Source of the DNA: Arthrobacter sp. MYb227
GTDB lineage: Bacteria; Actinomycetota; Actinomycetes; Actinomycetales; Micrococcaceae
NCBI RefSeq assembly: GCF_002975435.1
Contig: NZ_PCPT01000017.1
Location: forward strand, 1-58,485
Length of the DNA stretch: 58,485 nt
Reading direction: 5' to 3'
The translations under genes were made by a program, and so were the position numbers. The notes beneath the pieces were generated by a model. The model saw only the letters and a program-made list of their open reading frames with translations, was not told the DNA's origin and did not search any database. Shown one piece after another: positions 38,577 through 47,048 of this stretch (positions are counted from its first letter, which is position 1; every line of letters starts with the position of its first letter).

Positions 38577-39140
38577 ATGGAAAATATGACATCGTGGACG
38601 CGCATGCTGGGCATTTCGTTGCGTCCATTCACCGGGCATGCCCCGCTATCGCTAATAATTCGAGGTGCAATTCAAGCGGCAGTCAGTATTTTCTTCTTGG
38701 TGATTGGCATCAAGATGCAAGGGACGCTGAACGAAGTTTCGGCGGTCGATGCAGGGGCTAAGCAGCTAAGCGGACTGTTCGTCATGTTTGGCTTTGTCGT
38801 GGTGATGATGCTGATTTACGGGTTGGCAAAAGTCGTCGTCGGCATCCTCGATTTGGTGCCACGCAGCACGGTGCCGGGAACCGTGGTGAGCATTTCCGAA
38901 CGAAAATTCTTAGACTTCCTGCCCGACGTTGTGAACAACGCGTTATGGGACAGGGGAAATAACACCGGACAATCATGGTCCGAAAAACGCAGGGTCCGCC
39001 ACGAAGTGGTGGTTGATACTGGAGCGGGAACTAAGGCTTGGACCGTGCGGAACCTGAAGAAGGTACGCGCCCTAGTCCCGGGCCAGCGCATCACCCTGAC
39101 GGTGAGCCCAATTGTTGGCTACGTCGAAAAAATTGAGTAA
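38577..39140 (+). CDS. Hypothetical membrane protein, 187 aa
   Basis: Two hydrophobic segments at about residues 27-50 (PLSLIIRGAIQAAVSIFFLV) and 67-95, then a soluble C-terminal half of about 90 residues with strand-like sequence (PGTVVSISERKFLDFLP, HEVVVDTGAG, GQRITLTVSPIVGYVEKIE). I do not recognise the family. A purine-rich GGGGGAAG site precedes the ATG. The next gene, a lipoprotein, starts 64 bp later and is probably in the same operon. Confidence 0.8.
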   Translation: MENMTSWTRMLGISLRPFTGHAPLSLIIRGAIQAAVSIFFLVIGIKMQGTLNEVSAVDAGAKQLSGLFVMFGFVVVMMLIYGLAKVVVGILDLVPRSTVPGTVVSISERKFLDFLPDVVNNALWDRGNNTGQSWSEKRRVRHEVVVDTGAGTKAWTVRNLKKVRALVPGQRITLTVSPIVGYVEKIE

Positions 39141-39204
39141 CAGTTTCTTGGGACTGGCAAAGATACTGACACGAAAACCACGAACAAAGGGATTTAGCAG
39201 CGCA

Positions 39205-39633
39205 ATGAGTACTGCAATCAAGAAACTTAGCTGGGCAAGCATTGGTGCATTGTTGGTGGTGGGACTAGTTGGATGCGGCGGTTCGAATCCTGACGCCTCG
39301 GCAACACCACAGGCAACGACACCCTCCGCAAAGCAACCCGCGACGGAACAACCGGCATCAAACGCACTCTCGGAATCGGCAGCCCAAGCGAGCACCCCGA
39401 TTGGCACGCGCAAGGATGTCACTTGGGTTTTGGAGCAGCAGCTCGAAGAATACAACGCCAAGGCGCGCTGGGAGGGTGACACCTTGTACATGAGCATGGA
39501 CGGTGAACGGGAAAATCCTCTCAATGGCAGGCACTGCAGACTCATGGATACTCTGCTTGAACCCACTGACAGTTTTGTGCTCGAATTCCCCGATGGCACT
39601 ATCCCGTGCAGCGAAATTCCCGGCGCTGAGTAA
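39205..39633 (+). CDS. Small lipoprotein, function unknown
   Basis: 142 aa. Signal peptide with lipobox LVGC (C24). It is followed by a low-complexity linker rich in Ala, Thr, Pro and Gln (residues 28-70) and a small folded domain of about 65 residues with two cysteines (in GRHCRLMD and TIPCSEIP) that could pair. The ATG at 39205 begins the signal peptide; the longer frame overlaps the preceding gene. Likely tethered to the outer face of the membrane; no family is recognised. Confidence 0.78.
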   Translation: MSTAIKKLSWASIGALLVVGLVGCGGSNPDASATPQATTPSAKQPATEQPASNALSESAAQASTPIGTRKDVTWVLEQQLEEYNAKARWEGDTLYMSMDGERENPLNGRHCRLMDTLLEPTDSFVLEFPDGTIPCSEIPGAE

Positions 39634-39666
39634 CTGTAAAGTCACTGAGCACCAGGAACATTCTGC

Positions 39667-40836
39667 TTAACCGAGGTTGGCGAAGGCCTGCGCTAAATGG
39701 GTGGGGACCATGGCGATGAGTGGCATCTCGTCGCGGTCAATGACCGCTGACTTGTACTTGCGCAGCACCGCTGCTCCATCATTCGGCCAGGAGAAGTCAG
39801 GCAGGCCGAGGGCAACCTGGTAGAGCTCAGCTACCGTGCTGGGGTGAGCCTCGGCCAACATCTGGAGGACAAAGGCCGGGATTTGGGTATCTTCAAGGTA
39901 GCCACGCAGGACTTCGGCTCCCGGATCATTGGCGCTTTCCGGGGGCGTTGTGTGAGCATCCTCGAACACATCGTAATCGACAAGGAAAACTGCACCCTTG
40001 ACCGGGTGATGGGTAAGCCTGACACCCTCACGTTGGGCAAACCCGGCGGGGAATGAGGCATCCGGGGCCAAATCCGTGCCATCAATCGCTGTGTTCTCGG
40101 TCTTTTCCTCGCCAAGCATGGATTCTTGGGTGCAAGTTACTAGGAATTTTCGGTAGGCCTCGATCATTTGGGCGCCTGTGCCGATGATCGTCGTTGCACC
40201 AAAGAGCTCGGTGAAAATACGGTGTTGGTTGGCTACCGTTGCGCTTGCCTTGGCGAGTTTCGCCGGGTTACGGAAGGGCAGCGAGTGATCGACGCTTAGC
40301 AATTTGGCGGCCATTGAATAAGCGGTGTTGGTGTCCTGCGGGCCAAAGTTTTTGGTGGTTCCGCTGAGCGTATAGACGTTGCCGATTGGAACGATGCGGG
40401 TCATGACATAGCCATTGACAGTGACAGGGCTGATTGCCTCGGAACCCTGCGAAGAGTAGGTGGGGTAGTCGAGTTCATCGATGAGGTTACGTAGCAGCAT
40501 GCGTTCGTTCTTGTGCTCGATTACCTTGAAGATCCCGAAGACTGCGTGCTCACGCCAAGATTCATAGATTGCACGGTCTTGCGTGCTGAGGGTCTTATTT
40601 GTACGCAGGAAGCGGTCGATCAATGGCTCGGAGCCCGGTCCGCGGTCATAGATGATCGATTCGAGGGCCTCGTAGATAGCGTTTTCTTGGCTCAGTCCGG
40701 TGCCTGCCAGTGACTGAAAACGCGCTGCCAAACGCTTCTTGAAACCCGGTGAAGTTGCATATGAGACAAGCGCGCCCTTGAGCTCGGCTGTCTTGTCAAT
40801 CAGGGTTTGCAGGCCTTGCGCTGTCAATGAGTCCAT
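39667..40836 (-). CDS. Conserved-looking cytoplasmic protein, 389 aa, function unknown
   Basis: Full-length open frame with normal high-GC codon use. No signal peptide or membrane helices. The N-terminal third is helical and charged, with GPGSEPLIDRFL and WREHAVFGIFKVIEHKNER. The middle has strand-like segments with VNGYVMTRIVPIGNVYTLSG. I do not recognise a named domain. The ATG at 40836 starts MDSLTAQGLQTL. It is downstream of, and in the same direction as, the sugar operon but separated from it by about 60 bp, so it may be co-transcribed with it. Confidence 0.75.
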   Translation of the reverse strand: MDSLTAQGLQTLIDKTAELKGALVSYATSPGFKKRLAARFQSLAGTGLSQENAIYEALESIIYDRGPGSEPLIDRFLRTNKTLSTQDRAIYESWREHAVFGIFKVIEHKNERMLLRNLIDELDYPTYSSQGSEAISPVTVNGYVMTRIVPIGNVYTLSGTTKNFGPQDTNTAYSMAAKLLSVDHSLPFRNPAKLAKASATVANQHRIFTELFGATTIIGTGAQMIEAYRKFLVTCTQESMLGEEKTENTAIDGTDLAPDASFPAGFAQREGVRLTHHPVKGAVFLVDYDVFEDAHTTPPESANDPGAEVLRGYLEDTQIPAFVLQMLAEAHPSTVAELYQVALGLPDFSWPNDGAAVLRKYKSAVIDRDEMPLIAMVPTHLAQAFANLG

Positions 40837-40894
40837 CTGGGTATTTTCTCCCGGTCCGGCTCAGCTAGGCAAACCCGCCACATCTTGGTGGATA

Positions 40895-41917
40895 CTAACT
40901 CTGGTTGCTAAATGCAGCATCGAAGCTTGCTGTTGGGGTTTCCCAGAGCAGCGAGCGAATGAAGTCATGTGCTTCGGCCGCCCCGTGCAGCCGATCCATT
41001 CCCGCGTCCTCCCATTCCACCGAGATGGGCCCGGTGTAACCGATGGAGCGTAGCGCGCGGAAGGCGTCTTCCCACGGCACGTCCCCGCGCCCGGTCGAGA
41101 CAAAGTCCCAGCCACGGCGCGGGTCGCCCCAGGGCAGGTGGGAGCCGAGCACCCCGGAACGGCCATTGGGGGTGCGCATCCGGGTGTCCTTGCAATCCAC
41201 GTGATAGATGCGGTCCTTGAAGTCCCAAATGAAGGCGACCGGGTCGATGTTTTGCCACATCATGTGGCTCGGATCCCAGTTGAAGCCGAACGCTTCGCGG
41301 TGCCCAATGGCCGCCAGCGTGCTGATTGAGGAGTGGTAGTCGTAGGCGATCTCGGAGGGGTGGACCTCGTGGGCGAAGCGCACACCGTGATCGTCGAACA
41401 CATCAAGAATTGGATTCCAGCGGTCAGCGAAATCCTGGTATCCGGCCTCGATGACCGAGGCCGGGACCGGTGGGAACATCGCAATGTATTGCCAGATGCT
41501 TGAGCCGGTGAAGCCAACGACGGTGTCCACCCCGAGTTTGCGTGCCACCCGGGCGGCACGCTTCATATCCTGTGCGGCGCGCTGGCGCACGCCCTCGGGA
41601 TCCCCATTGCCCCAGGTGTAATCGCGGAGAATATTTTGGTGGCGGAAATCGATCGGGTCATCACAGACCGCCTGACCGGTGAGGTGGTTGGAGATTGCAT
41701 AGACCTTCAGCCCATGCCGATCCAGGATATCCAGCCGGGATTGCAGGTAAGCATCGTCCTCATCGGCACGCAACAGGTCCAGGTGATCCCCGGAGGCCGC
41801 GATCTCCAGCCCGTCATAGCCCCAGGAAGCTGCCAAGCGTGCAACTTCTTCGAAGGGAAGATCCGCCCATTGTCCGGTGAATAGGGTGACCGGATGGGTG
41901 GAAGCGTTGGTGCTCAT
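40895..41917 (-). CDS. Sugar phosphate isomerase/epimerase (xylose-isomerase-like TIM barrel)
   Basis: 340 aa, AP-endonuclease-2-type TIM barrel. Metal-ligand regions are visible in barrel order: HEVHPSE, WDPSHMMW, HVDCKD and SVEWED, giving the usual Glu-Asp-His-Glu set. The start MSTNAS has AAAAGGA upstream; a longer frame overlaps the spacer. It is the last gene of the ABC-dehydrogenase-epimerase operon, 130 bp after the Gfo/Idh gene, and would act on the sugar or polyol oxidised by that enzyme. Substrate cannot be read from the sequence. Confidence 0.92.
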   Translation of the reverse strand: MSTNASTHPVTLFTGQWADLPFEEVARLAASWGYDGLEIAASGDHLDLLRADEDDAYLQSRLDILDRHGLKVYAISNHLTGQAVCDDPIDFRHQNILRDYTWGNGDPEGVRQRAAQDMKRAARVARKLGVDTVVGFTGSSIWQYIAMFPPVPASVIEAGYQDFADRWNPILDVFDDHGVRFAHEVHPSEIAYDYHSSISTLAAIGHREAFGFNWDPSHMMWQNIDPVAFIWDFKDRIYHVDCKDTRMRTPNGRSGVLGSHLPWGDPRRGWDFVSTGRGDVPWEDAFRALRSIGYTGPISVEWEDAGMDRLHGAAEAHDFIRSLLWETPTASFDAAFSNQS

Positions 41918-42046
41918 CGGCGTTTTCCTTTTGTTTGCAAGTTTTCGGCTAGACCACGCAATCTGTGGCGAGGGGTGTGGTGCTTGGAACCAGAGTTGGC
42001 CTCCCACCGGTAAGTAAGTAGGAGGCTATCAAACACCCTGTACCTG

Positions 42047-43201
42047 TTAGCTGCTCATTTCGGCAGCAAGGGAAATTCGTGTGCTGCGGTCAGCTGCGCT
42101 GTGTTCCATTGCTTCGAGCACCCGTTGGACTTCGAGACCCTCTGCAAATGATGGAGAAGGCTCGGTCCCATCCTTGATGGCCAACAAAAAGTCGCGCATT
42201 TGGTGGATGAAGGTGTCATCCCAACCCAGCACATGTCCGGTGGGCCACCACCCATCAAGGTAAGGATGTTCGGGTTCGGTGACCAGAATTGAGGTGAATC
42301 CTTGTTCCCCTGCAGGACGGTTGGTTTCACATAGTTGCAGGTGGTTCAGTGATTCTAGGTCAAATGCGAGGCTTCCTTCGGACCCATAGACCTCAATCCT
42401 GAAGGCATTCTTCCTACCCGTAGCCATGCGGGAAGTTTCAACTGTTGCTACGGCACCGTTCTCGAGTTCAAGCGTTGACCACATGGCGTCGTCGACACTC
42501 ACCTCTTCTTGGCCCGAGGCACCGGGCCTGTGGGTGACGAAGGTCCGTGTTGAGGCAGATACCGAGGTAATTTCCGCACCCGTCAGGAAACGTACCTGGT
42601 CCACCGCGTGAGATCCCAGATCCCCCAGGGCTCCGGATCCCGCGTCTTGCTTGCGCAAACGCCAGCTCATCGGTGAATTTTCATCGACAAGCCAATCCTG
42701 GTAGTAACGGATGTTGAGCTGCCGCAAGTCGCCGAGCCTGCCGGCGGCAATAAGTTTGCGGGCCAAGGCCAGTGCAGGAACTCGGCGGTAATTAAACCCC
42801 AGCATTGATTTCACGCCGATTGTTGAGGCTTTTGCGGCGGCTTCGCTCATTTCGGCGGCTTCACTCACCGTATTTGCCAGCGGCTTTTCGACCAGCACGT
42901 GTTTTCCGTGGGCCAGGGCAAAAAGTGCTATCTCTGCATGCGATGCACCGGGGGTGCAAATATCTACGATGTGGATATCATCGCGCAGGATGGTTTCGCG
43001 CCAATTGGTGCTTGATTCTTCCCAACCGTACCGCCGTGCGGACTCGTCGACAGTCTTGGCATCCCTGCCGACGAGTACGCGCTGAACCACGGCCGGAGTT
43101 TCAAATGTAGCGTTGACGTTGCGCCAGGCCTGTGAATGGGCCTTGCCCATGAACGAATGGCCGATGACTGCCACTCCGAGGGCCGAGCTAGTCCGAGACA
43201 T
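42047..43201 (-). CDS. Gfo/Idh/MocA-family oxidoreductase
   Basis: 384 aa. The N-terminal Rossmann domain has GHSFMGKAHS where the family has the Gly-rich NAD(P) loop, and the hallmark HVLVEKPLANT with the catalytic-region lysine near residue 104. The C-terminal domain is the usual beta-sheet substrate domain (GDLGSHAVDQVRFLTG). AAGGAG lies before the ATG. Members oxidise sugars or inositol-type polyols. It follows the binding-protein gene by about 60 bp and is part of the sugar operon. Confidence 0.93.
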   Translation of the reverse strand: MSRTSSALGVAVIGHSFMGKAHSQAWRNVNATFETPAVVQRVLVGRDAKTVDESARRYGWEESSTNWRETILRDDIHIVDICTPGASHAEIALFALAHGKHVLVEKPLANTVSEAAEMSEAAAKASTIGVKSMLGFNYRRVPALALARKLIAAGRLGDLRQLNIRYYQDWLVDENSPMSWRLRKQDAGSGALGDLGSHAVDQVRFLTGAEITSVSASTRTFVTHRPGASGQEEVSVDDAMWSTLELENGAVATVETSRMATGRKNAFRIEVYGSEGSLAFDLESLNHLQLCETNRPAGEQGFTSILVTEPEHPYLDGWWPTGHVLGWDDTFIHQMRDFLLAIKDGTEPSPSFAEGLEVQRVLEAMEHSAADRSTRISLAAEMSS

Positions 43202-43261
43202 CTAAAACTCCTTGTAATTGGTGGTGTTATTCGGTGAGGACGGGAATCGTGCGAACCCTCT

Positions 43262-44326
43262 TTAGGATTCGAAGGCCGTCGGTAGGTACTTCTCGACGTT
43301 TTCCTTGGTGACTACCGCCGCGTAGAGCACGATTTCGCGTGGAACTTCAATATCCAGCAGATCGCCCAATGCCTTATCCTGGGCCACCAGACGAGCTACA
43401 CGTACACCGTCGGCTGCTTGGTAGGCCGGGTAAACGGTGGTGGCGCGAACTACCGAATTTCCACTCTGGATTTCACGCATCATATTTGCCGAACCACCAT
43501 TGCCGACCATGAAGAATTCGTCGCGGTTCGCTGCCTTGATGGCTGCCATGACGCCGACTCCCTGGTCGTCGTCATGGTTCCAAATGGCGTCCAGATGCGG
43601 TGCTGCTTGCAAAAGGTTGGAGGCTGCCTTCTCACCTGATTCAACGGTGAATTCTGCAGGTACTCGGTTGGAAACCTCGAGCCCGCACTTGGCTAGTGCG
43701 TCCTTGAAACCACGGCTGCGGTCCTGAGTCAGTGGCAGTGAGTCGATGCCTGGGATCTCGCCGATCTTTGCATCTTTTTTGCCGTCGAGTTCCTTGCAGA
43801 TGAAGTCACCTGCCGAGACACCCACACCATAGTTATCGCCCAGTACCGTCACGCGGGAGGACTGGGCGGTGCTAAATTCGCGGTCAACGTTGATGACCGG
43901 GATTCCTGCATCCATGGCCTTTTGGGCCACCTGGGTCAGTGCAGCACCATCGAACGGCAGCAGCACTATTGCATCTACCTTGTCGTTGATCATTGTCTCG
44001 ACCTGGCTGATCTGGACGTTTACATCGTTAGTTCCCTCGGAAACCTTTAGATCAACGTCCGGGTATTCCTTGGCCGTCTCGACGGCCAGGTCGGTCATTG
44101 CCGCCATGAATCCGTGGTCGGCTGCTGGAACGGAGAAACCGATGGTTACCTTCTTGCCTGCCTCGGCGTTGCCGCCGGCTGCTACAGCCGTTGCGGCAGT
44201 TGTTGCGTCGGCCTTTGGTGCTTCGGCCGGGGCATTTGAAACGCAACCGGTGAGCAACATGGCCGAGCTGGCCAGCAATGCTGCTGCCCCAAGAATCTTG
44301 CGGTGAGGTGCGATGGACTTGAACAT
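43262..44326 (-). CDS. Sugar ABC transporter substrate-binding lipoprotein (RbsB-like)
   Basis: 354 aa with a signal peptide ending in the lipobox LTGC (C28). The mature protein is a periplasmic-binding-protein type I fold (peripla_BP_4): KKVTIGFSVPAADHGFMAAM, then VDAIVLLPFDGAALTQVAQK and GIPVINVDREF. The start MFKSIAPHRK has AAAGGAGAA upstream; a much longer frame through the permease gene is a shadow. It delivers a sugar or polyol to the permease and ATPase encoded just upstream. Confidence 0.94.
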   Translation of the reverse strand: MFKSIAPHRKILGAAALLASSAMLLTGCVSNAPAEAPKADATTAATAVAAGGNAEAGKKVTIGFSVPAADHGFMAAMTDLAVETAKEYPDVDLKVSEGTNDVNVQISQVETMINDKVDAIVLLPFDGAALTQVAQKAMDAGIPVINVDREFSTAQSSRVTVLGDNYGVGVSAGDFICKELDGKKDAKIGEIPGIDSLPLTQDRSRGFKDALAKCGLEVSNRVPAEFTVESGEKAASNLLQAAPHLDAIWNHDDDQGVGVMAAIKAANRDEFFMVGNGGSANMMREIQSGNSVVRATTVYPAYQAADGVRVARLVAQDKALGDLLDIEVPREIVLYAAVVTKENVEKYLPTAFES

Positions 44327-44373
44327 GACTTCTCCTTTGAAACAGTGTTTGGTTCTGGTGCGGGCGGTGGAGC

Positions 44374-45402
44374 TTAGGTTCGAGATTGTCGTGCTGCGAG
44401 CTGACGCTGGATCAGCACCGCGATCACGATGATGGCGCCCTTGGCGACAAGCTGTACCGAAAGCGAAAGGTTGTTGAGGGTGAAGATGTTGGTCAACGTC
44501 GAAAAGATCAAAACACCTAGGACTGTGCCGAAAATTGAGCCTCGTCCACCGGTGAGCAGAGTTCCGCCGATAACTACCGCGGCAATGACATCGAGCTCGA
44601 GACCCGTACCGTGGGTGGCGCTGCCGGTGGTGGTGCGAGCCATGAGCATGACCGCGCCAATTCCCGCGCAGAGGCCGGCAAGTGCGTAGATCATCATGGT
44701 GTGGCGTTCGACCTTGACACCTGCAAGTCGGGCGGCTTCGGGGTTGCCACCAATGGCAAAGGTGCGGCGGCCAAATGTTGTGCGGTTCAGTAGCACCCAA
44801 CCGCCTAGCGAAACCGCAATAAAGATCAGCACAATCACGGGGATGCCCAGGAGGTCCCCACCGATGGTCTCCAAGAACCCATCGACGGTAATAATCTGGG
44901 TTTTCTTGTCCGAAATAATCTCGGCAAGACCACGTGCCGCTGCCATCATGGCCAGAGTAGTGATGAAGGCGACGACCTTGCCGTAGGCGATCAGAATGCC
45001 ATTGACCAAACCTGCGAGGGTTCCAATCAGCATGGCGGTGAACACCATGAAGATCCAATGGGTGTTTTCGGCGAAGACTTGCCCGGAAAGGGTACTGGCC
45101 CAGACCGCGGAGAGCGCGAGAATCGCCCCTACCGATAGGTCGATGCCGGCAATGGTGATCACAAATGTTGCGCCAATGCTGACAACACCGGTCACTGCTG
45201 CCAGACGAACGATGGTCATCATATTGTTCGAGTCGGCAAAGCGATCACCCGCCGTGAATACTCCCACGGCCCCGAGCAGAATCAGGGCCAAGATGAGGCC
45301 CATATTTCTGCGCAGTCCGGCATCGAGTAGCCATCTCATGGCGGTTCGCCTCGGTGGGGTGAGCGGTGCCCGTTTCACTTCGGTTTTGGCCGAGGTGCTC
45401 AT
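44374..45402 (-). CDS. Sugar ABC transporter permease (RbsC-like)
   Basis: 342 aa with about ten membrane helices. The blocks SIGATFVITIAGIDLSVGAI and AVVIGGTLLTGGRGSI are typical of the ribose/xylose/galactose-type (BPD_transp_2) permeases. The start ATG overlaps the stop of the ATPase gene by four bases (ATGA). Middle member of the ATPase-permease-binding-protein set. Confidence 0.95.
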   Translation of the reverse strand: MSTSAKTEVKRAPLTPPRRTAMRWLLDAGLRRNMGLILALILLGAVGVFTAGDRFADSNNMMTIVRLAAVTGVVSIGATFVITIAGIDLSVGAILALSAVWASTLSGQVFAENTHWIFMVFTAMLIGTLAGLVNGILIAYGKVVAFITTLAMMAAARGLAEIISDKKTQIITVDGFLETIGGDLLGIPVIVLIFIAVSLGGWVLLNRTTFGRRTFAIGGNPEAARLAGVKVERHTMMIYALAGLCAGIGAVMLMARTTTGSATHGTGLELDVIAAVVIGGTLLTGGRGSIFGTVLGVLIFSTLTNIFTLNNLSLSVQLVAKGAIIVIAVLIQRQLAARQSRT

Positions 45403-46937
45403 AGTGTTGTCCCTTCCATCACAAGATCTAGAATCTGGTGTTCGCTTAACTCGGCGGCTGGTGCTTGGTGCACAATGCGGTTCTCCGACACGACAAGCAC
45501 CTGGTGCGAGAGTCCAAGGACTTCCTCAAGTTCGCTGGAGACCACGATGATGGCAATGCCGGCTCGGGAAAGTCCCGAGATGAGGTTGTAAATTTCGCTT
45601 CGTGCCCCGACATCCACCCCGCGTGAGGGTTCATCTAGCAGCAGCACCCTGCAACCATGTGAAAGCCAGCGCCCCAGGACAACCTTTTGTTGGTTTCCTC
45701 CCGAAAGCGTGCGGGCTTCACGTGTTGGATCCGCTGGGCGCAGTTCGAGGCTTTGTACTTGTTCCATGCTGGCTTGGTATTCGCGTTGCTGGCTGGTGAA
45801 TCCGGCGGTGGCGTAGCGACCGATACTGGCGAGGGTGAAGTTTGCAATCAAGGTATCGTCTAGCAGCAGGGCCTGGCTTTTACGTTCTTCCGGGCACAAT
45901 CCCATGCCCGCTTTGACCGCAGAAACAGTTGATCCCGGGCGTAGTTTCCGTCCGTCGATGGTGACGCTGCCGGAAACTGGTTTGTTGATGCCGTAGATGG
46001 CCCCCAAAATCTCCGAGCGTCCCGATCCCACAAGCCCGGCCAGCCCCACGACTTCACCGGCACGCACGCTAAAGGAGATGGGAGAATGTCCCGGTGCGAC
46101 CACCAAATCGTTGATCGTAATAATTTCCGCAGCATCATCTTCGATCGCTACCCGTGGTGGAAAAATATTGGTGATTGAGCGGCCGGTCATGAGTTTGATG
46201 AGTTCGGCGTTGGGCGTCTGGGAAACCAAGAGATTAGAGGCGACTGCCTGGCCGTCTTTCAATACCGTGATTCGGTCACCAATAATGCGGATTTCTTCTA
46301 GTCTGTGGGAGATGTAGATGACGGCAACTCCGCTGGAGGTCAGTGCGCGGACCGTATCAAAGAGGTTTCGGACTTCCTCGGAGTCAAGTACCGCCGAGGG
46401 TTCGTCCATGACGATCACTCGAACATCGCGCGATAGCGCTCGAGCCATCGAGACTATTTGTTGGCCCGCTGCGGAAAGTTCACCGACTTCCATGGCCGGG
46501 GATATTTCCGGGTGCCCCAAGCGTGCAAGTAATCCTGCAGCTGCACGTTGTTCGTCCTTCCGTGCGCTAAATCCGCGGATTGATTTTTCGTGACCTAGGA
46601 AAATGTTTTCGGCAACCGTCAGTGACTCAACAAGATCGAGTTCTTGATACATGGTTCCGATACCGGCCTTGATGGCATCGTCCGGATTGGAAAATGTCGC
46701 TGCCTTGCCATCGAGCAGGATCTGTCCCTCATTGGGTTGGTGTACCCCGGCCAGCACCTTGATCAGGGTTGACTTGCCTGCACCGTTTTGGCCCAACAGG
46801 CAATGTACTTCGCCCGCAGTTACTTCAAAAGAAACGTTTTGCAGGGCGATGATGCCGGGGAACCGTTTTTCGATCCCCCGCATTTGGAGAAGATGTGCTC
46901 CGCCCCCGGCTGCGTCTTTGACTTCACTCTCGCTCAT
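45399..46937 (-). CDS. Sugar ABC transporter ATP-binding protein (RbsA-like, double ATPase)
   Basis: 512 aa with two nucleotide-binding domains. The first has Walker A GQNGAGKST, signature LSAAGQQ and Walker B VIVMDEPSAVLD. The second has a degenerate Walker A (GLVGSGRSE), signature LSGGNQQKVVLGRWL and Walker B VLLLDEPSRGVD. This asymmetry is normal in RbsA/XylG/MglA proteins. It is the first gene of the sugar operon and divergent from the ROK regulator. Confidence 0.95.
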   Translation of the reverse strand: MSESEVKDAAGGGAHLLQMRGIEKRFPGIIALQNVSFEVTAGEVHCLLGQNGAGKSTLIKVLAGVHQPNEGQILLDGKAATFSNPDDAIKAGIGTMYQELDLVESLTVAENIFLGHEKSIRGFSARKDEQRAAAGLLARLGHPEISPAMEVGELSAAGQQIVSMARALSRDVRVIVMDEPSAVLDSEEVRNLFDTVRALTSSGVAVIYISHRLEEIRIIGDRITVLKDGQAVASNLLVSQTPNAELIKLMTGRSITNIFPPRVAIEDDAAEIITINDLVVAPGHSPISFSVRAGEVVGLAGLVGSGRSEILGAIYGINKPVSGSVTIDGRKLRPGSTVSAVKAGMGLCPEERKSQALLLDDTLIANFTLASIGRYATAGFTSQQREYQASMEQVQSLELRPADPTREARTLSGGNQQKVVLGRWLSHGCRVLLLDEPSRGVDVGARSEIYNLISGLSRAGIAIIVVSSELEEVLGLSHQVLVVSENRIVHQAPAAELSEHQILDLVMEGTTL

Positions 46938-46974
46938 AGTGATGGACGCTACACATACTTTTGATTATTGTCGA

Positions 46975-47027
46975 GCATAAGTCGATAAATGGATGTTATT
47001 AGTCGGCTCAATCCGCTCAACTTATGC
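46975..47027. promoter_or_regulatory. Candidate operator: inverted GCATAAGT / ACTTATGC half-sites
   Basis: GCATAAGT at 46975-46982 and its inverse ACTTATGC at 47020-47027 lie in the short AT-rich spacer between the sugar operon and the ROK gene. An AT-rich stretch (GATAAATGGATGTTATTAG) lies between them. Position suggests binding by the ROK regulator, possibly with looping of the 37-bp gap. Confidence 0.4.
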
Positions 47028-47048
47028 ATAATATGCTTCACTGGTTAC

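Noticed and set aside
43262-45058. A 598-codon frame that begins inside the permease gene and includes the sugar-binding protein
   Set aside because: The first 240 or so codons are rich in His, Arg and Cys and run in another frame through the permease gene; only the part from 44326 has a ribosome site, signal peptide and family sequence.
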